A stretch of DNA of 64,000 nucleotides, taken from Flavobacteriaceae bacterium. Its GTDB lineage: Bacteria; Bacteroidota; Bacteroidia; Flavobacteriales; Flavobacteriaceae. Positions 1-10,259 of the stretch are shown here, one piece after another; positions within the stretch are counted from its first letter, which is position 1; each line of letters begins with the position of its first letter. The position numbers were made by a program, and so were the translations under genes. The stretch covers positions 1 to 64,000 of the forward strand of contig JAHEMY010000003.1 in assembly GCA_024643425.1 (NCBI GenBank), written 5' to 3'. A model generated the notes under the pieces. The model was given only the letters and a program-made list of their open reading frames with translations, was not told where the DNA came from and made no database searches.

Positions 1-1717
1 TAGTAGTTTCACCAAGGGTTACTTGAGCCGCATTGATTTGCGTAGTTAACTCTGCTGATGGAAATCCGATACTACGTACTCGATATCCATTATTTTCGTT
101 GTAGTTGTATTCAAATAATGCAATTGCATCTAAATGGTGATTTCCAGCTTCTAGGTTGTAGTTTAATCGGTTACTAAAAGTAACGTCATAACGGTATGTC
201 CCGGTATCTAGTTTATTTCCTGGGTTTTCCGGATCTCCAATAATGGATTGTAAGATACCACCTGGCTTAGAGTAGCTTTCGGTACGACGGTTAATTCCGT
301 TAGCAAAAACACCAAAGTTATAGCTAAAACCTTTGAAAAGTTTTACTTCTGCATTCACAGATCCTAACCAGTTGTTTTGTATCGCGATTGCTGGTTCTGA
401 TAACAAAGCTCCACGAACGTTGAAGGTAGTGTGGGTTGGGTTGTATATCCCGTTTCCATTTTCGTCAACTTGGATAGAACCATCATCGTTTAATAAAAAT
501 TCTGTTTCATAAGGGTTGTAATCGTACATCGCACGGAATGGGTTCTGAGCGTTGTTACGGTCTCTTGGTTCGTCACTAGTAGAACGAGAATAACCAACAT
601 TCACACTTAAAGACAACCATTCTTTCGCATCCATGTTTAAGTTTAAACGAGAACTTAGACGCTCGAAACCATCGATTTGATCAATAATACCTGTATTTCT
701 ATCGTGTCCTACAGAAAAGAAATAATCCATTTTGTCAGAACCACCTGAGATCGAAACGTTGTTGTTTTGGATAATACCTGTTTTCAACATTAAGTCTTCC
801 CAGTCTGTTTCATAATCTAACAAGAATTGACGCTCGTCACTTCCTGGAAGGGTTGTTACACCAGGTAAGCTACCTGCTGCAGAAACACCTAAAGCATATA
901 ATTCAGCTTCGTATTGCAATTTCTGTTCGGCGTTCATCACCTTGAAGTTAGGCGTTACTCTTGAAGTTACACCATAACGAGAAGAGTAACGAATGGTTGC
1001 GTCACCGCCTCGTTTACCGCTTTTAGTTGTAATTAATACAACCCCACTTGCTCCTCTGGATCCATAACGAGCAGTAGTTGCCGCATCTTTAAGAACCGCG
1101 ATGTTTTCGATATCCTCATTTGGGATGTTCGCTAAGTCTTGTTCACGAATAATGGCACCATCTACTACATAAAGAGGAGAAGAAGCACCCGCTGTTAATG
1201 AACCAATACCACGAATACGAACGAAAGCTCCTTGTCCCGGTTTACCGTTTGCAGCGGTAACCTGAACCCCGGCAGCCTTACCTTGCAGCATGTTGTCGAT
1301 GCTGGTTACAGGGCTCATTTCTGAAATTTCAGAAGCACCAATCGAAACTACCGCAGAGGTAGATACCGTTTGATTTCTTCTAGAATACCCGGTAATAACA
1401 ACTTCCGCTAGGGTAGCAGCATCGGCAACCATCTTTACAGATAGGTTAGAAGTGTTCATTCCAACAGGAATGATTTGATTTTGAAAACCAATGTAACTAA
1501 TCATAAGGGTTTGACCCACGTTGGCAGTTACTGTAAAATTTCCATCAAAATCTGATTGGGTACCTGAACTGGTCTGCTGAACAATAATATTCGCACCAGG
1601 TAGAGGCACACCCTGGTCGTCTGATACTGTCCCTGAAATCGTTTTCTCCTGAGAGAACCCTAATTGAACAAGGAAAGCAAAGAGACACGTTAAGTAAATA
1701 CGTAAATTGTGTTTCAT
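1..1717 (-). CDS. SusC/RagA-type TonB-linked outer-membrane receptor (C-terminus beyond the window)
   Basis: An open frame of 572 complete codons starts at 1717 and runs off the left edge. It begins with a signal peptide (MKHNLRIYLTCLF..., ending near LGFSQ). A carboxypeptidase-regulatory-like domain follows (about residues 25-105; motifs GTVSDDQGVPLPGANI and DFDGNFTV). Next comes a TonB plug with the SusC hallmark run around VIRGIGS-type and VLKDAATTARYGSRGASGVV-type sequence. Beta-barrel strands occupy the rest. The family imports glycans, peptides or other large nutrients across the outer membrane with a SusD lipoprotein, using TonB energy. The SusD partner would lie downstream, outside the window, so the substrate cannot be inferred. 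The family is normally about 1000 residues, so roughly 40 percent is missing here. Confidence 0.93.
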   Translation of the reverse strand, partial: MKHNLRIYLTCLFAFLVQLGFSQEKTISGTVSDDQGVPLPGANIIVQQTSSGTQSDFDGNFTVTANVGQTLMISYIGFQNQIIPVGMNTSNLSVKMVADAATLAEVVITGYSRRNQTVSTSAVVSIGASEISEMSPVTSIDNMLQGKAAGVQVTAANGKPGQGAFVRIRGIGSLTAGASSPLYVVDGAIIREQDLANIPNEDIENIAVLKDAATTARYGSRGASGVVLITTKSGKRGGDATIRYSSRYGVTSRVTPNFKVMNAEQKLQYEAELYALGVSAAGSLPGVTTLPGSDERQFLLDYETDWEDLMLKTGIIQNNNVSISGGSDKMDYFFSVGHDRNTGIIDQIDGFERLSSRLNLNMDAKEWLSLSVNVGYSRSTSDEPRDRNNAQNPFRAMYDYNPYETEFLLNDDGSIQVDENGNGIYNPTHTTFNVRGALLSEPAIAIQNNWLGSVNAEVKLFKGFSYNFGVFANGINRRTESYSKPGGILQSIIGDPENPGNKLDTGTYRYDVTFSNRLNYNLEAGNHHLDAIALFEYNYNENNGYRVRSIGFPSAELTTQINAAQVTLGETT

Positions 1718-1738
1718 GTTTGATTTTTTTTAATAGCG

Positions 1739-1769
1739 CAAAGTTGAAAATAAAAATCTACAAAAGCAA
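1739..1769 (-). promoter_or_regulatory. Possible housekeeping promoter of the SusC gene
   Basis: On the minus strand TTG (1769-1767) is followed after 20 nt by CAACTTTG (1746-1739), one mismatch from the Bacteroidota TAnnTTTG element. The start codon lies about 20 nt downstream. Judged by eye only. Confidence 0.4.
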
Positions 1770-1818
1770 TTTTTGTTGTTCTAATTATATAAAGGAAGGT
1801 AAAATATTATGGCAATAA

Positions 1819-3510
1819 TTAAAAGGAGGTCGAGACGATAAAGTGAATTTTAATATTTGACCAATTGAGGCTCTGGTTGTTAGAGAAGCCATTGGCTATG
1901 GCAAGTCGAAGTACTCCTGAGCGCGTGTTCATTCCAAATCCGAAGCCAAGACTGTATAATTTTTCCTGGGTGTTAAACACTTCATTTTCAAAATAAGCAA
2001 AATCTAGAATGCTATTTACGTAAATGCTTTCATTAAATAGGTAGCGATACTCTGTATTGATTACACTATATAAAGATGCATCGATGCTATTTTCATTAAA
2101 TCCCCTTAAATTGGTGATTCCTCCAAAACGATAAAGTTCATTGGTTAAATAGTCATCACTTTGAAGATATCCTGTTTCGTTACCTATATATATAGAATTG
2201 GTTTGGTTTAAATTAAAACTATGAGAGAGACGTGCTCTTACTCTAATTTGAGGTTCTTTTTTGCTAGCTTGAGTTCTCGTACCAATCTCACCATCCAAAT
2301 TAAACTGTGTTTTTATTGGGAATAAGGGGGTTTTTTGGGGTTGGTAAAATTGTGCTCCTGCCACTAGAAATTTCGACTTAAAATCTTCCACTGAATTTCC
2401 GGCAATGGGCGCTTCTAGCAAATTACTTGATTCATATCCTTTATATCCTGCATAAAAACTAGTTCGCGGAGAAGCTTGGTAATGCAGCCTGGCTTGTTGT
2501 TCGGTTGTCGAAAAAGTACTGTCTCTTTTGAATATTTTCAATTCTAAACTCACCCCGATGGGTGATTTGAACAAATACGGCATTTTTGTGTATACCTCAA
2601 AATTTTGTTGTTCTCTTCCATCAGCTTTATAATGCACTTTAAGCTGTTCACCATAATTTAGGTTGTTATTTAGCTCCAAACTTAAAAATCCATTAAATTC
2701 TAATTTTTGAGTTTCTTCATTGGTCGCAAAACCTAAAATTCCGTCGAAGGCATTGTTATTCGTTTTTTCCAAATAGAAATAAACTAGGGTGGAGTCCTTT
2801 TTAAAAAGAGCTTCCGGAGGTTTTAAGGTGTTTACGAACCCAAGATTGTTTAGAAGGTCATTCTGATCTATAAGTTTTTTGCGATTAAACACTTTTCCCA
2901 CTTTTACCCCTGCATAGTATTTAAGAAAGGATTTTGGAAATTTATCATAGCCTTTTATCACATAGCCGTCTATGGTGCGCTGGTCTCCTGAAACAAATTG
3001 AATTCTGGCAGTAAGCTGCGTTAGATTCTTCTTTGTTATGTCTGTTAATTGGATCGAGGAAAAAGGAACCCCTTGATTGGCTTTAATTTCACTAAGCTGG
3101 TTTAGGGTACTTTCTAATAAACTAATAGGAGTAATCATGCTACTATCGGTTTTCTTAAACGGAAATTTATTTAATTCATTTAGGCTAATTACTTCCTTAT
3201 TATAAAGGAGAATAATTTCCTTCCATTGATTTCCTAGAATGAATTGCGCTTGGTAGGTGGAATCGTTTTCTTTGAAAAATTGTTCGCTGTAAGCATCCAA
3301 GAAACCTATTTTTTGAAACTTTATTGGAAGTGAGTCAACTTCCTGTTTGAGCTTAAGATAGTTTTCAAACGTATTTGGGATATCAAGGGAATCGATAAAA
3401 GAGCTCTTTTGATCGGTCGTAATTTTAAGGTGAAGATTTTGTGCTGCCAGCGATCCCGAGAAAAGCAGGAAAAAAAATAGGAATTTGAAAGTGTTGAAAA
3501 GTAGCTTCAA
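1819..3510 (-). CDS. Omp85-superfamily outer-membrane barrel with a single POTRA-like domain
   Basis: A 563-residue protein with an N-terminal signal peptide (ends near SLAAQ). A helical/unknown N-terminal stretch of about 150 residues follows. Then comes one POTRA-like unit (from about residue 180, containing VIKGYDKFPKSFLKYYAG and an LNNLGFV motif). The C-terminal beta-barrel ends in Phe. The key diagnostic is GGITNLRGFNENSI in the C-terminal third, which matches the conserved (V/L)RGF lid-loop motif of BamA/TamA/FhaC relatives. BamA has five POTRA domains, so this is not BamA. It is closer to the short Omp85 proteins common in Bacteroidota, whose cargo is mostly unknown. It lies 101 nt upstream of the SusC start on the same strand and diverges from the ribosomal operon. 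Confidence 0.8.
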   Translation of the reverse strand: MKLLFNTFKFLFFFLLFSGSLAAQNLHLKITTDQKSSFIDSLDIPNTFENYLKLKQEVDSLPIKFQKIGFLDAYSEQFFKENDSTYQAQFILGNQWKEIILLYNKEVISLNELNKFPFKKTDSSMITPISLLESTLNQLSEIKANQGVPFSSIQLTDITKKNLTQLTARIQFVSGDQRTIDGYVIKGYDKFPKSFLKYYAGVKVGKVFNRKKLIDQNDLLNNLGFVNTLKPPEALFKKDSTLVYFYLEKTNNNAFDGILGFATNEETQKLEFNGFLSLELNNNLNYGEQLKVHYKADGREQQNFEVYTKMPYLFKSPIGVSLELKIFKRDSTFSTTEQQARLHYQASPRTSFYAGYKGYESSNLLEAPIAGNSVEDFKSKFLVAGAQFYQPQKTPLFPIKTQFNLDGEIGTRTQASKKEPQIRVRARLSHSFNLNQTNSIYIGNETGYLQSDDYLTNELYRFGGITNLRGFNENSIDASLYSVINTEYRYLFNESIYVNSILDFAYFENEVFNTQEKLYSLGFGFGMNTRSGVLRLAIANGFSNNQSLNWSNIKIHFIVSTSF

Positions 3511-3609
3511 GGAATTTATTTCTTCGTCTGTAAAACTAACGCAGAACGGGGGTTTTTCATATAGGAGTAGTAAATATTTATATTTCAGGAAAAAATAAAC
3601 AAAACCGTG

Positions 3610-3640
3610 TTGGAATAATTCAATTTTATTTCTACCTTTG
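3610..3640 (+). promoter_or_regulatory. Promoter of the str-S10-spc-alpha superoperon
   Basis: TTG at 3610-3612, a 20-nt spacer, then TACCTTTG at 3633-3640. This matches the Bacteroidota primary-sigma pattern (TTTG, 19-21 nt, TAnnTTTG). It sits 55 nt before the rpsL start codon and is the only such signal seen between the divergent Omp85 gene and rpsL. Confidence 0.6.
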
Positions 3641-3695
3641 CCGCCCTTTTATAGGGGAAATTATATCATTTAATTAAGTATAACAAGGATTTTAT

Positions 3696-4070
3696 ATGCC
3701 AACTATTTCACAATTAGTACGAAAAGGAAGAGCCAAAATAACCAAGAAGAGTAAATCGGCTGCTTTGGATTCGTGCCCGCAACGCCGCGGTGTGTGTACG
3801 CGTGTATATACGACTACTCCTAAGAAACCAAACTCTGCAATGCGTAAAGTTGCAAGGGTAAGGTTAACGAACGGAAAAGAAGTAAACGCATACATCGGAG
3901 GTGAGGGACACAATCTTCAGGAGCACTCGATAGTATTGGTTAGAGGTGGAAGGGTAAAAGATTTGCCAGGTGTACGTTATCACATCGTTCGTGGAGCTTT
4001 GGATACCGCAGGTGTTCAAGGAAGACTACAACGTAGATCAAAGTACGGTGCAAAACGCCCTAAGAAGTAA
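3696..4070 (+). CDS. rpsL: 30S ribosomal protein S12
   Basis: Protein S12 (124 residues) forms part of the decoding centre of the small subunit. The near-universal core is present: [19 protein letters not shown] and [14 protein letters not shown]. The lysine of the PKKPNS loop is the wild-type residue at the classic streptomycin-resistance position. The start fits the family N-terminus [11 protein letters not shown]. It is the first gene of the superoperon and is followed after 24 nt by rpsG. No Shine-Dalgarno sequence is visible, as is usual in Bacteroidota. Confidence 0.99.
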   Translation: MPTISQLVRKGRAKITKKSKSAALDSCPQRRGVCTRVYTTTPKKPNSAMRKVARVRLTNGKEVNAYIGGEGHNLQEHSIVLVRGGRVKDLPGVRYHIVRGALDTAGVQGRLQRRSKYGAKRPKK

Positions 4071-4094
4071 TTCAAACAACTTTAAAGAGAAGTA

Positions 4095-4571
4095 ATGAGA
4101 AAAAGACAAGCGAAGAAAAGACCGCTTTTACCAGATCCAAGATTTAATGATCAGTTAGTGACACGTTTTGTGAACAACTTGATGTGGGACGGTAAGAAGT
4201 CGGTAGCTTTCAAAGTATTCTACGATGCAATCGATATTGTAGATTCCAAAAAACAAGATGAAGAAAAAACGGCTTTAGAAATTTGGAAAGATGCTCTTTC
4301 TAATGTAATGCCTCACGTAGAGGTACGTAGCCGAAGAGTTGGAGGGGCAACCTTTCAAATTCCAATGCAAATACGCCCAGACCGTAAGATCTCCACTGCA
4401 ATGAAGTGGTTGATTGGGTATTCGCGTAAGCGTAATGAGAAGTCAATGGCTCAGAAATTGGCTGCTGAAATTTTAGCGGCTGCTAAAGAAGAAGGCGCTG
4501 CGGTTAAGAAACGTATGGATACCCATAAAATGGCCGAAGCAAACAAAGCATTCTCACACTTTAGATTCTAA
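4095..4571 (+). CDS. rpsG: 30S ribosomal protein S7
   Basis: S7 (158 residues) nucleates assembly of the 30S head and contacts the E-site tRNA. Recognised from the MRKRQAKKR start, the [16 protein letters not shown] core and the C-terminal AFSHFRF ending. It lies between rpsL and fusA with only 4 nt before fusA, the conserved str-operon order. Confidence 0.99.
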   Translation: MRKRQAKKRPLLPDPRFNDQLVTRFVNNLMWDGKKSVAFKVFYDAIDIVDSKKQDEEKTALEIWKDALSNVMPHVEVRSRRVGGATFQIPMQIRPDRKISTAMKWLIGYSRKRNEKSMAQKLAAEILAAAKEEGAAVKKRMDTHKMAEANKAFSHFRF

Positions 4572-4575
4572 GAAA

Positions 4576-6711
4576 ATGGCACAAAGAGATTTAAAATATA
4601 CAAGAAATATTGGGATTGCTGCGCATATTGATGCGGGTAAAACCACGACTACCGAGCGTATTCTTTATTATACGGGAGTGAGTCATAAAATTGGAGAAGT
4701 GCACGATGGTGCTGCAACCATGGACTGGATGGAGCAAGAGCAAGAGCGAGGAATTACGATTACTTCGGCTGCTACCACTTGTACTTGGAATTTTCCATTG
4801 AAGAATGGTCAGCCGGTTGATGATACGAAAGGATACCACTTTAATATTATTGATACCCCGGGTCACGTTGACTTTACCGTAGAGGTGAATCGTTCATTAC
4901 GTGTACTTGATGGTTTGGTATTCTTATTTAGTGCAGTGGATGGTGTTGAGCCACAATCTGAAACTAACTGGAGACTAGCCGACAACTACAAAGTGCCTCG
5001 TATGGGCTTTGTAAACAAGATGGACCGTCAAGGGTCTAACTTCATGATGGTTTGTCAGCAAGTAAAAGACATGTTAGGGTCTAATGCGGTGCCAATCGTA
5101 TTGCCTATCGGAGATGAAATCGATTTCAAAGGAGTTGTAGACTTGGTGAAGAACCGTGCCATTGTTTGGCATGAGGATTCTATGGGTGCTACCTTTGATG
5201 TGATTGACATCCCAGAAGATATGAAGGAAGAAGCGCACATGTACCGTGGGAAGTTAATTGAAGAGGTAGCCGCTTACGACGAAAGTCTTTTGGAAAAATA
5301 CATGGAAGACGAAGATTCTATTACCGAAGATGAAATTCACGCTGCATTGCGTGCTGCGGTAATGGATATGTCGATCATTCCAATGATCTGTGGATCTGCA
5401 TTTAAAAATAAAGGAGTTCAATTCTTGTTGGATGCTGTTTGTCGTTATTTACCTTCACCAGTAGACAAGGATGGTATCAAAGGAATTAACCCTGATACAG
5501 AAAAAGAAGAATTACGTAAGCCTGATGTGAAAGAACCTTTTGCAGCCTTGGCCTTTAAAATTGCTACCGATCCTTTCGTAGGACGATTGGCATTTTTCCG
5601 TGCTTATTCTGGACGTTTGGATGCTGGTTCTTATGTATTGAACAACAGATCTGGTAACAAAGAGCGTATTTCTCGTATCTATCAAATGCATGCCAATAAG
5701 CAAAATGCAATCGATTATATCGAAGCAGGAGATATTGGGGCAGCAGTTGGATTTAAGGATATCAAAACTGGAGATACACTTACAGCAGAGAAGCATCCAA
5801 TTGTATTGGAAAGTATGAACTTCCCTGATCCTGTAATTGGTATCGCGGTGGAGCCAAAAACGAAGGCGGATGTTGATAAATTGGGTATGGCTTTAGCAAA
5901 ATTAGCTGAAGAAGATCCAACCTTCCAAGTTCGTACGGATGAAGCTAGTGGGCAAACCATTATCTCAGGAATGGGAGAGCTTCACTTGGATATCATCGTG
6001 GATCGATTGAGAAGAGAATTTAAAGTAGAAGTAAGCCAAGGGAAACCTCAGGTTGAATATAAAGAAGCAATTACCAAAACGGCAGATCACAGAGAGGTTT
6101 ACAAAAAGCAATCTGGAGGTCGTGGTAAATTTGCGGACATCGTATTTACAATTGGACCAGCAGACGATGAAAAGGCGGTTGGATTACAATTTGTAAACGA
6201 AATTAAAGGAGGTAACGTTCCTAAAGAATTTATACCTTCTGTTGAGAAAGGTTTCAAACAGGCAATGTCTAATGGTCCATTAGCTGGATTTGAAATGGAC
6301 AGCATGAAAGTAACCTTGAAGGATGGATCGTTCCACGCAGTGGATTCAGATCAATTATCATTCGAATTGGCGGCAAAATTAGGATACAAGGCGGCAGCTA
6401 AAGCAGCCGGTGCTGTAATTCTTGAGCCCATCATGAAACTTGAGGTGTTAACTCCTGAAGAGAACATGGGTGATATCGTTGGGGATTTGAATCGTCGACG
6501 TGGTCAAGTGAATGATATGAGTGATCGTGCAGGAGCAAAAGTAATTAAGGCTGAAGTGCCATTATCTGAAATGTTCGGATATGTAACCACCTTAAGAACT
6601 TTGTCTTCAGGACGTGCAACATCAACAATGGAATTTTCACACTATGCTGAGACTCCTTCTAATATTTCAGAAGAAGTAATTGCAGCAGCAAGAGGAACCG
6701 CTAACGTATAA
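4576..6711 (+). CDS. fusA: Translation elongation factor G
   Basis: A 711-residue GTPase that drives ribosomal translocation. The G1 P-loop [10 protein letters not shown] is at residues 16-25, followed by the switch motif [21 protein letters not shown], and NKMDRQGSN for guanine recognition. The domain II-V signatures follow, including [19 protein letters not shown]. Length and order are normal for the canonical EF-G. tuf does not follow; the operon goes directly into rpsJ, as expected for Bacteroidota, where tuf lies elsewhere. Confidence 0.99.
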   Translation: MAQRDLKYTRNIGIAAHIDAGKTTTTERILYYTGVSHKIGEVHDGAATMDWMEQEQERGITITSAATTCTWNFPLKNGQPVDDTKGYHFNIIDTPGHVDFTVEVNRSLRVLDGLVFLFSAVDGVEPQSETNWRLADNYKVPRMGFVNKMDRQGSNFMMVCQQVKDMLGSNAVPIVLPIGDEIDFKGVVDLVKNRAIVWHEDSMGATFDVIDIPEDMKEEAHMYRGKLIEEVAAYDESLLEKYMEDEDSITEDEIHAALRAAVMDMSIIPMICGSAFKNKGVQFLLDAVCRYLPSPVDKDGIKGINPDTEKEELRKPDVKEPFAALAFKIATDPFVGRLAFFRAYSGRLDAGSYVLNNRSGNKERISRIYQMHANKQNAIDYIEAGDIGAAVGFKDIKTGDTLTAEKHPIVLESMNFPDPVIGIAVEPKTKADVDKLGMALAKLAEEDPTFQVRTDEASGQTIISGMGELHLDIIVDRLRREFKVEVSQGKPQVEYKEAITKTADHREVYKKQSGGRGKFADIVFTIGPADDEKAVGLQFVNEIKGGNVPKEFIPSVEKGFKQAMSNGPLAGFEMDSMKVTLKDGSFHAVDSDQLSFELAAKLGYKAAAKAAGAVILEPIMKLEVLTPEENMGDIVGDLNRRRGQVNDMSDRAGAKVIKAEVPLSEMFGYVTTLRTLSSGRATSTMEFSHYAETPSNISEEVIAAARGTANV

Positions 6712-6721
6712 TATTTCAGCA

Positions 6722-7027
6722 ATGAGTCAAAAAATCAGAATTAAATTAAAGTCTTACGATCATAATTTAGTAGACAAATCTGCTGAAAAAATCGTGAAAA
6801 CAGTAAAAAGTACTGGTGCAGTGGTAACAGGACCAATTCCATTACCAACACACAAGAAAATCTTTACCGTGTTGCGTTCGCCACACGTAAATAAGAAGAG
6901 TAGAGAGCAGTTTCAATTAAGTTCTTACAAGCGCTTGTTGGACATCTACAGCTCTTCTTCTAAAACCATCGATGCGCTTATGAAGTTAGAACTTCCTAGC
7001 GGCGTGGAAGTAGAGATCAAAGTGTAG
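6722..7027 (+). CDS. rpsJ: 30S ribosomal protein S10
   Basis: S10 (101 residues), identified by [18 protein letters not shown], the [17 protein letters not shown] loop and the ending SGVEVEIKV. An upstream in-frame ATG at 6680 would add 14 residues (MQQQEEPL...) overlapping the fusA end. The family N-terminus supports the start at 6722. It begins 10 nt after fusA, joining the str and S10 operons. Confidence 0.99.
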   Translation: MSQKIRIKLKSYDHNLVDKSAEKIVKTVKSTGAVVTGPIPLPTHKKIFTVLRSPHVNKKSREQFQLSSYKRLLDIYSSSSKTIDALMKLELPSGVEVEIKV

Positions 7028-7167
7028 TTGCAAAGCACTTAAAAAGTGTGTACATGTCCTGAGCTGCGTGCGAGGGAAAAACGGAAACAAAATAAAATTC
7101 AGGGCTGAATTTATTTTGGCCCTGTTTTCATTTTAAATAGAAATTTAATAACTAATAAATAATAATT
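7028..7167 (+). promoter_or_regulatory. 140-nt structured gap between rpsJ and rplC, candidate r-protein leader/attenuator
   Basis: This is the largest gap inside the superoperon. It holds a short hairpin CACTT/AAGTG (7036-7048). A stronger one follows, CAGGGC (7100-7105) pairing with GCCCTG (7119-7124) around a 13-nt loop, followed directly by TTTTCATTTT. The layout resembles an attenuator. In gammaproteobacteria L4 regulates the S10 operon through a leader, and Bacteroidota lack that arrangement upstream of rpsJ. The regulatory role is inference. Confidence 0.45.
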
Positions 7168-7779
7168 ATGTCTGGGTTAATTGGAAAAAAGATAGGGATG
7201 ACCAGCATCTTTGACGAGAAAGGGAAGAATATTCCTTGTACCGTTATCGAAGCAGGACCCTGTGTGATCACCCAAGTCAGAACCAAAGAGGTTGACGGGT
7301 ATGAAGCTCTTCAGCTTGGTTTCGATGACAAAAAGACTGCCAACAAAGCTGCTGCTGGCCATGCTAGCAAAGCAGGAACTGTTGCCAAGCGAAAAGTCGT
7401 TGAATTCCAAGATTTCGAAGAGGAGTATAAATTAGGTGATACTATTACTGTAGAGCACTTTATCGAAGGAGAATTCGTGGATATTTCAGGGATTTCAAAA
7501 GGTAAAGGATTCCAAGGGGTGGTTAAACGTCATGGTTTCGGTGGTGTAGGTCAAGCTACTCACGGTCAGCATAACCGTTTAAGAGCTCCGGGATCTATTG
7601 GTGCCGCATCTTATCCTGCTCGTGTATTCAAAGGAATGCGTATGGCTGGACAAATGGGAAATGAAACAGTAAAAGTTGAAAACTTGAAAGTGTTGAAAGT
7701 AGTTCCGGAAAAGAACTTACTTGTTGTAAAAGGATGCGTTCCTGGACACAAAAATGCTTACGTAACGATTACAAAGTAA
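7168..7779 (+). CDS. rplC: 50S ribosomal protein L3
   Basis: L3 (203 residues), an early assembly protein near the peptidyl-transferase centre. Motifs: [17 protein letters not shown] at the start, then [16 protein letters not shown], the [19 protein letters not shown] extension that reaches the catalytic centre, and [11 protein letters not shown]. It follows the structured leader and overlaps the rplD start by 1 nt (TAATG). Confidence 0.99.
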   Translation: MSGLIGKKIGMTSIFDEKGKNIPCTVIEAGPCVITQVRTKEVDGYEALQLGFDDKKTANKAAAGHASKAGTVAKRKVVEFQDFEEEYKLGDTITVEHFIEGEFVDISGISKGKGFQGVVKRHGFGGVGQATHGQHNRLRAPGSIGAASYPARVFKGMRMAGQMGNETVKVENLKVLKVVPEKNLLVVKGCVPGHKNAYVTITK

Positions 7780-8408
7780 TGAAGGTAGCAGTTTTAGATA
7801 AAAACGGAAAAGATACGGGAAGAAAGGTAGACCTTTCTCAAGACGTATTCGGAATAGAGCCAAACAATCACGCAGTATATCTAGACGTGAAGCAATTCCT
7901 TGCCAATCAGAGACAAGGAACTCATAAGGCTAAAGAAAAAGCTGAAATTACAGGAAGTACCCGAAAGTTGAAAAAACAAAAGGGAACAGGTACTGCTCGT
8001 GCGGGTAGTATCAAGTCTGGAGTTTTCAGAGGAGGAGGACGATTTTTTGGTCCTAGACCAAGAAATTATTCATTCAAATTGAATAAAAACTTAAAGCGTT
8101 TGGCGCGTCGTTCTGCACTTTCTATGAAGGCAAATGACAAGGCAATCGTGGTATTAGAGGACTTCACTTTAGACACGCCAAAGACAAAAGAATTCACATC
8201 AGTATTGAAGTCTTTAGGATTGGAAAACAAAAAATCATTGTTCGTGTTGGGTGACTCAAATAATAATGTATATTTGTCGTCTCGTAATTTGAAAGGCACT
8301 GAAGTTATAACTAACTCAGAATTAAGCACTTACAAAATTATGAATGCAAATAGCCTCGTGTTATTTGAAGGTTCTTTGGAAGCAATTGAAGTAAACTTAA
8401 GTAAATAG
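7779..8408 (+). CDS. rplD: 50S ribosomal protein L4
   Basis: L4 (209 residues) lines the exit tunnel and in many bacteria is also an operon repressor. The central loop GSTRKLKKQKGTGTARAGS and the PRPRNYSFKLNKN region are typical. The start at 7779 ([14 protein letters not shown]) overlaps the rplC stop as TAATG, implying translational coupling. A longer in-frame start at 7734 lies inside rplC and is not supported. Confidence 0.98.
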   Translation: MKVAVLDKNGKDTGRKVDLSQDVFGIEPNNHAVYLDVKQFLANQRQGTHKAKEKAEITGSTRKLKKQKGTGTARAGSIKSGVFRGGGRFFGPRPRNYSFKLNKNLKRLARRSALSMKANDKAIVVLEDFTLDTPKTKEFTSVLKSLGLENKKSLFVLGDSNNNVYLSSRNLKGTEVITNSELSTYKIMNANSLVLFEGSLEAIEVNLSK

Positions 8409-8415
8409 AAACAAG

Positions 8416-8706
8416 ATGGACATCTTAATTAAACCTATAATTACAGAAAAAGCTACGAAAGAGGCGGAAGAAAGCAACCGTTTTACTTTTTTAGTAAACC
8501 CTAAGGCGAATAAGATAGAAATTAAAAATGCGGTGGAAGCTGCATATGGAGTTTCTGTTTCTTCAGTTCGCACAATAAATGTCCGCCCAGATAGACGTGT
8601 TCGTCATACGAAAACGGGTATCCAAACTGGTAAAACAAATGCTACTAAAAAAGCAATTGTACAGGTGGCGGAAGGTGATACAATAGATTTTTATGCTAAT
8701 ATCTAA
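8416..8706 (+). CDS. rplW: 50S ribosomal protein L23
   Basis: L23 (96 residues) sits at the tunnel exit and docks SRP and trigger factor. The frame starts MDILIKPIITEKATKEAE and contains the basic loop VRPDRRVRHTKTGIQTGKT that replaces the longer family loop. Position between rplD and rplB is canonical. Confidence 0.98.
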   Translation: MDILIKPIITEKATKEAEESNRFTFLVNPKANKIEIKNAVEAAYGVSVSSVRTINVRPDRRVRHTKTGIQTGKTNATKKAIVQVAEGDTIDFYANI

Positions 8707-8731
8707 TTTTTAGATTTAAAGAAAGACGACA

Positions 8732-9556
8732 ATGTCAGTAAGAAAATTAAAGCCTATCACCCCGGGACAGCGTTTTAGAGTTGTAAATGGATTTGACGCC
8801 ATAACAACTGATAAGCCGGAGAAGAGCTTGCTCGCTCCGAAAAAACGTTCTGGTGGTAGAAACAGTCAAGGAAAAATGACCATGCGCTACATAGGTGGTG
8901 GTCATAAGAAACGTTATCGAGTTATCGATTTTAAACGTGATAAGCACGGAATTCCCGCAACCGTAGCTTCTATAGAATACGATCCAAATCGTACAGCGTT
9001 TATCGCGTTGGTAAATTACCAAGATGGCGAAAAGCGTTATATCATCGCTCAAAATGGTCTTCAAGTAGGTCAGAATATTGTTTCCGGAGATGGATCAGCT
9101 CCTGAGATCGGAAATAGCATGACCTTATCAACGATTCCATTAGGTACTATTATTTCTTGTATCGAGTTACACCCTGGACAAGGAGCTGTTATGGCTCGTA
9201 GTGCTGGTGCATTTGCTCAGTTAATGGCAAGAGATGGAAAGTATGCTACGGTAAAATTACCTTCTGGAGAAACTCGTTTGATTTTGGTTACTTGTGCAGC
9301 TACTATTGGTGCTGTATCAAACAGTGATCATCAGTTACTTGTTTCTGGTAAAGCTGGTAGAAGTCGTTGGTTGGGCCGTCGTCCAAGAACGAGACCAGTA
9401 GTGATGAACCCAGTCGATCACCCAATGGGTGGTGGAGAAGGTAAGTCTTCTGGAGGACACCCACGTTCAAGAAAGGGAATCCCTGCAAAAGGATACAGAA
9501 CCCGTTCTAAAACGAAAGCGAGTAATAAATATATTGTAGAACGTAGAAAGAAATAA
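8732..9556 (+). CDS. rplB: 50S ribosomal protein L2
   Basis: L2 (274 residues) is required for subunit association and peptidyl transfer. Seen are [21 protein letters not shown] near the N-terminus and the highly conserved [19 protein letters not shown] region, which contains the functionally important histidine. The C-terminus is basic. Three nt separate it from rpsS. Confidence 0.99.
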   Translation: MSVRKLKPITPGQRFRVVNGFDAITTDKPEKSLLAPKKRSGGRNSQGKMTMRYIGGGHKKRYRVIDFKRDKHGIPATVASIEYDPNRTAFIALVNYQDGEKRYIIAQNGLQVGQNIVSGDGSAPEIGNSMTLSTIPLGTIISCIELHPGQGAVMARSAGAFAQLMARDGKYATVKLPSGETRLILVTCAATIGAVSNSDHQLLVSGKAGRSRWLGRRPRTRPVVMNPVDHPMGGGEGKSSGGHPRSRKGIPAKGYRTRSKTKASNKYIVERRKK

Positions 9557-9559
9557 GCC

Positions 9560-9838
9560 ATGCCAAGATCATTAAAAAAAGGACCTTACGTTCACTATAA
9601 GTTAGAGAAAAAAGTTCAGGATAATGTGGAGTCAAACAAGAAAACCGTCATCAAGACTTGGTCACGTGCTTCTATGATTACTCCGGATTTCGTTGGGCAA
9701 ACCATAGCGGTACACAACGGGAAGCAATTTGTTCCTGTGTACGTGACCGAGAACATGGTAGGACATAAACTAGGAGAATTTTCACCTACAAGATCATTCC
9801 GTGGTCACGCCGGTGCTAAAAACAAAGGAAAACGATAA
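9560..9838 (+). CDS. rpsS: 30S ribosomal protein S19
   Basis: S19 (92 residues) of the 30S head. [39 protein letters not shown] and [16 protein letters not shown] are family-defining. It follows rplB by 3 nt and precedes rplV by 6 nt. Confidence 0.99.
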   Translation: MPRSLKKGPYVHYKLEKKVQDNVESNKKTVIKTWSRASMITPDFVGQTIAVHNGKQFVPVYVTENMVGHKLGEFSPTRSFRGHAGAKNKGKR

Positions 9839-9844
9839 TAAGCC

Positions 9845-10252
9845 ATGGGAGTTCGTAAAAGAGAAAGAGCAGAACAGATCAAGGAAGCGAAGAAGACACA
9901 GTATTTCGCTAAGTTGAACAATTGCCCTACTTCGCCTCGAAAGATGCGTTTAGTAGCAGATTTAGTGCGTGGTGAAAAAGTAGACAAAGCGCTTAACATA
10001 TTAAAGTTCAATTCAAAAGAGGCTTCTCGTCGTCTAGAAAAGCTCTTAATTTCAGCGATTGCCAACTGGCAAGCGAAGAATGAAGATGCTTCAATCGAAG
10101 ATGCAGACCTTTTTGTAAAAGAAATCCGTGTGGATGGTGGTACTATGTTGAAGAGACTTCGTACTGCACCGCAAGGGCGCGCACACCGAATTAGAAAACG
10201 TTCCAACCACGTAACACTGGTTTTAGGAGCTAACGATAACACACAAAGCTAA
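9845..10252 (+). CDS. rplV: 50S ribosomal protein L22
   Basis: L22 (135 residues), whose loop lines the exit tunnel. The core [19 protein letters not shown] and the C-terminal loop [22 protein letters not shown] are clear. The N-terminal extension ([16 protein letters not shown]) is charged, as in other Flavobacteriia. Eight nt before rpsC. Confidence 0.98.
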   Translation: MGVRKRERAEQIKEAKKTQYFAKLNNCPTSPRKMRLVADLVRGEKVDKALNILKFNSKEASRRLEKLLISAIANWQAKNEDASIEDADLFVKEIRVDGGTMLKRLRTAPQGRAHRIRKRSNHVTLVLGANDNTQS

Positions 10253-10259
10253 GAAGTAA

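Noticed and set aside
1-1717. SusC without SusD
   Set aside because: The gene runs off the window in the direction where susD would follow, so absence cannot be judged.
3692-6305. Open frames antisense to rpsL and fusA
   Set aside because: Shadows of strongly conserved genes; no own start context or recognisable product.
6711-6722. Absence of tuf between fusA and rpsJ
   Set aside because: Normal for Bacteroidota, where tuf lies in another cluster; not a deletion.
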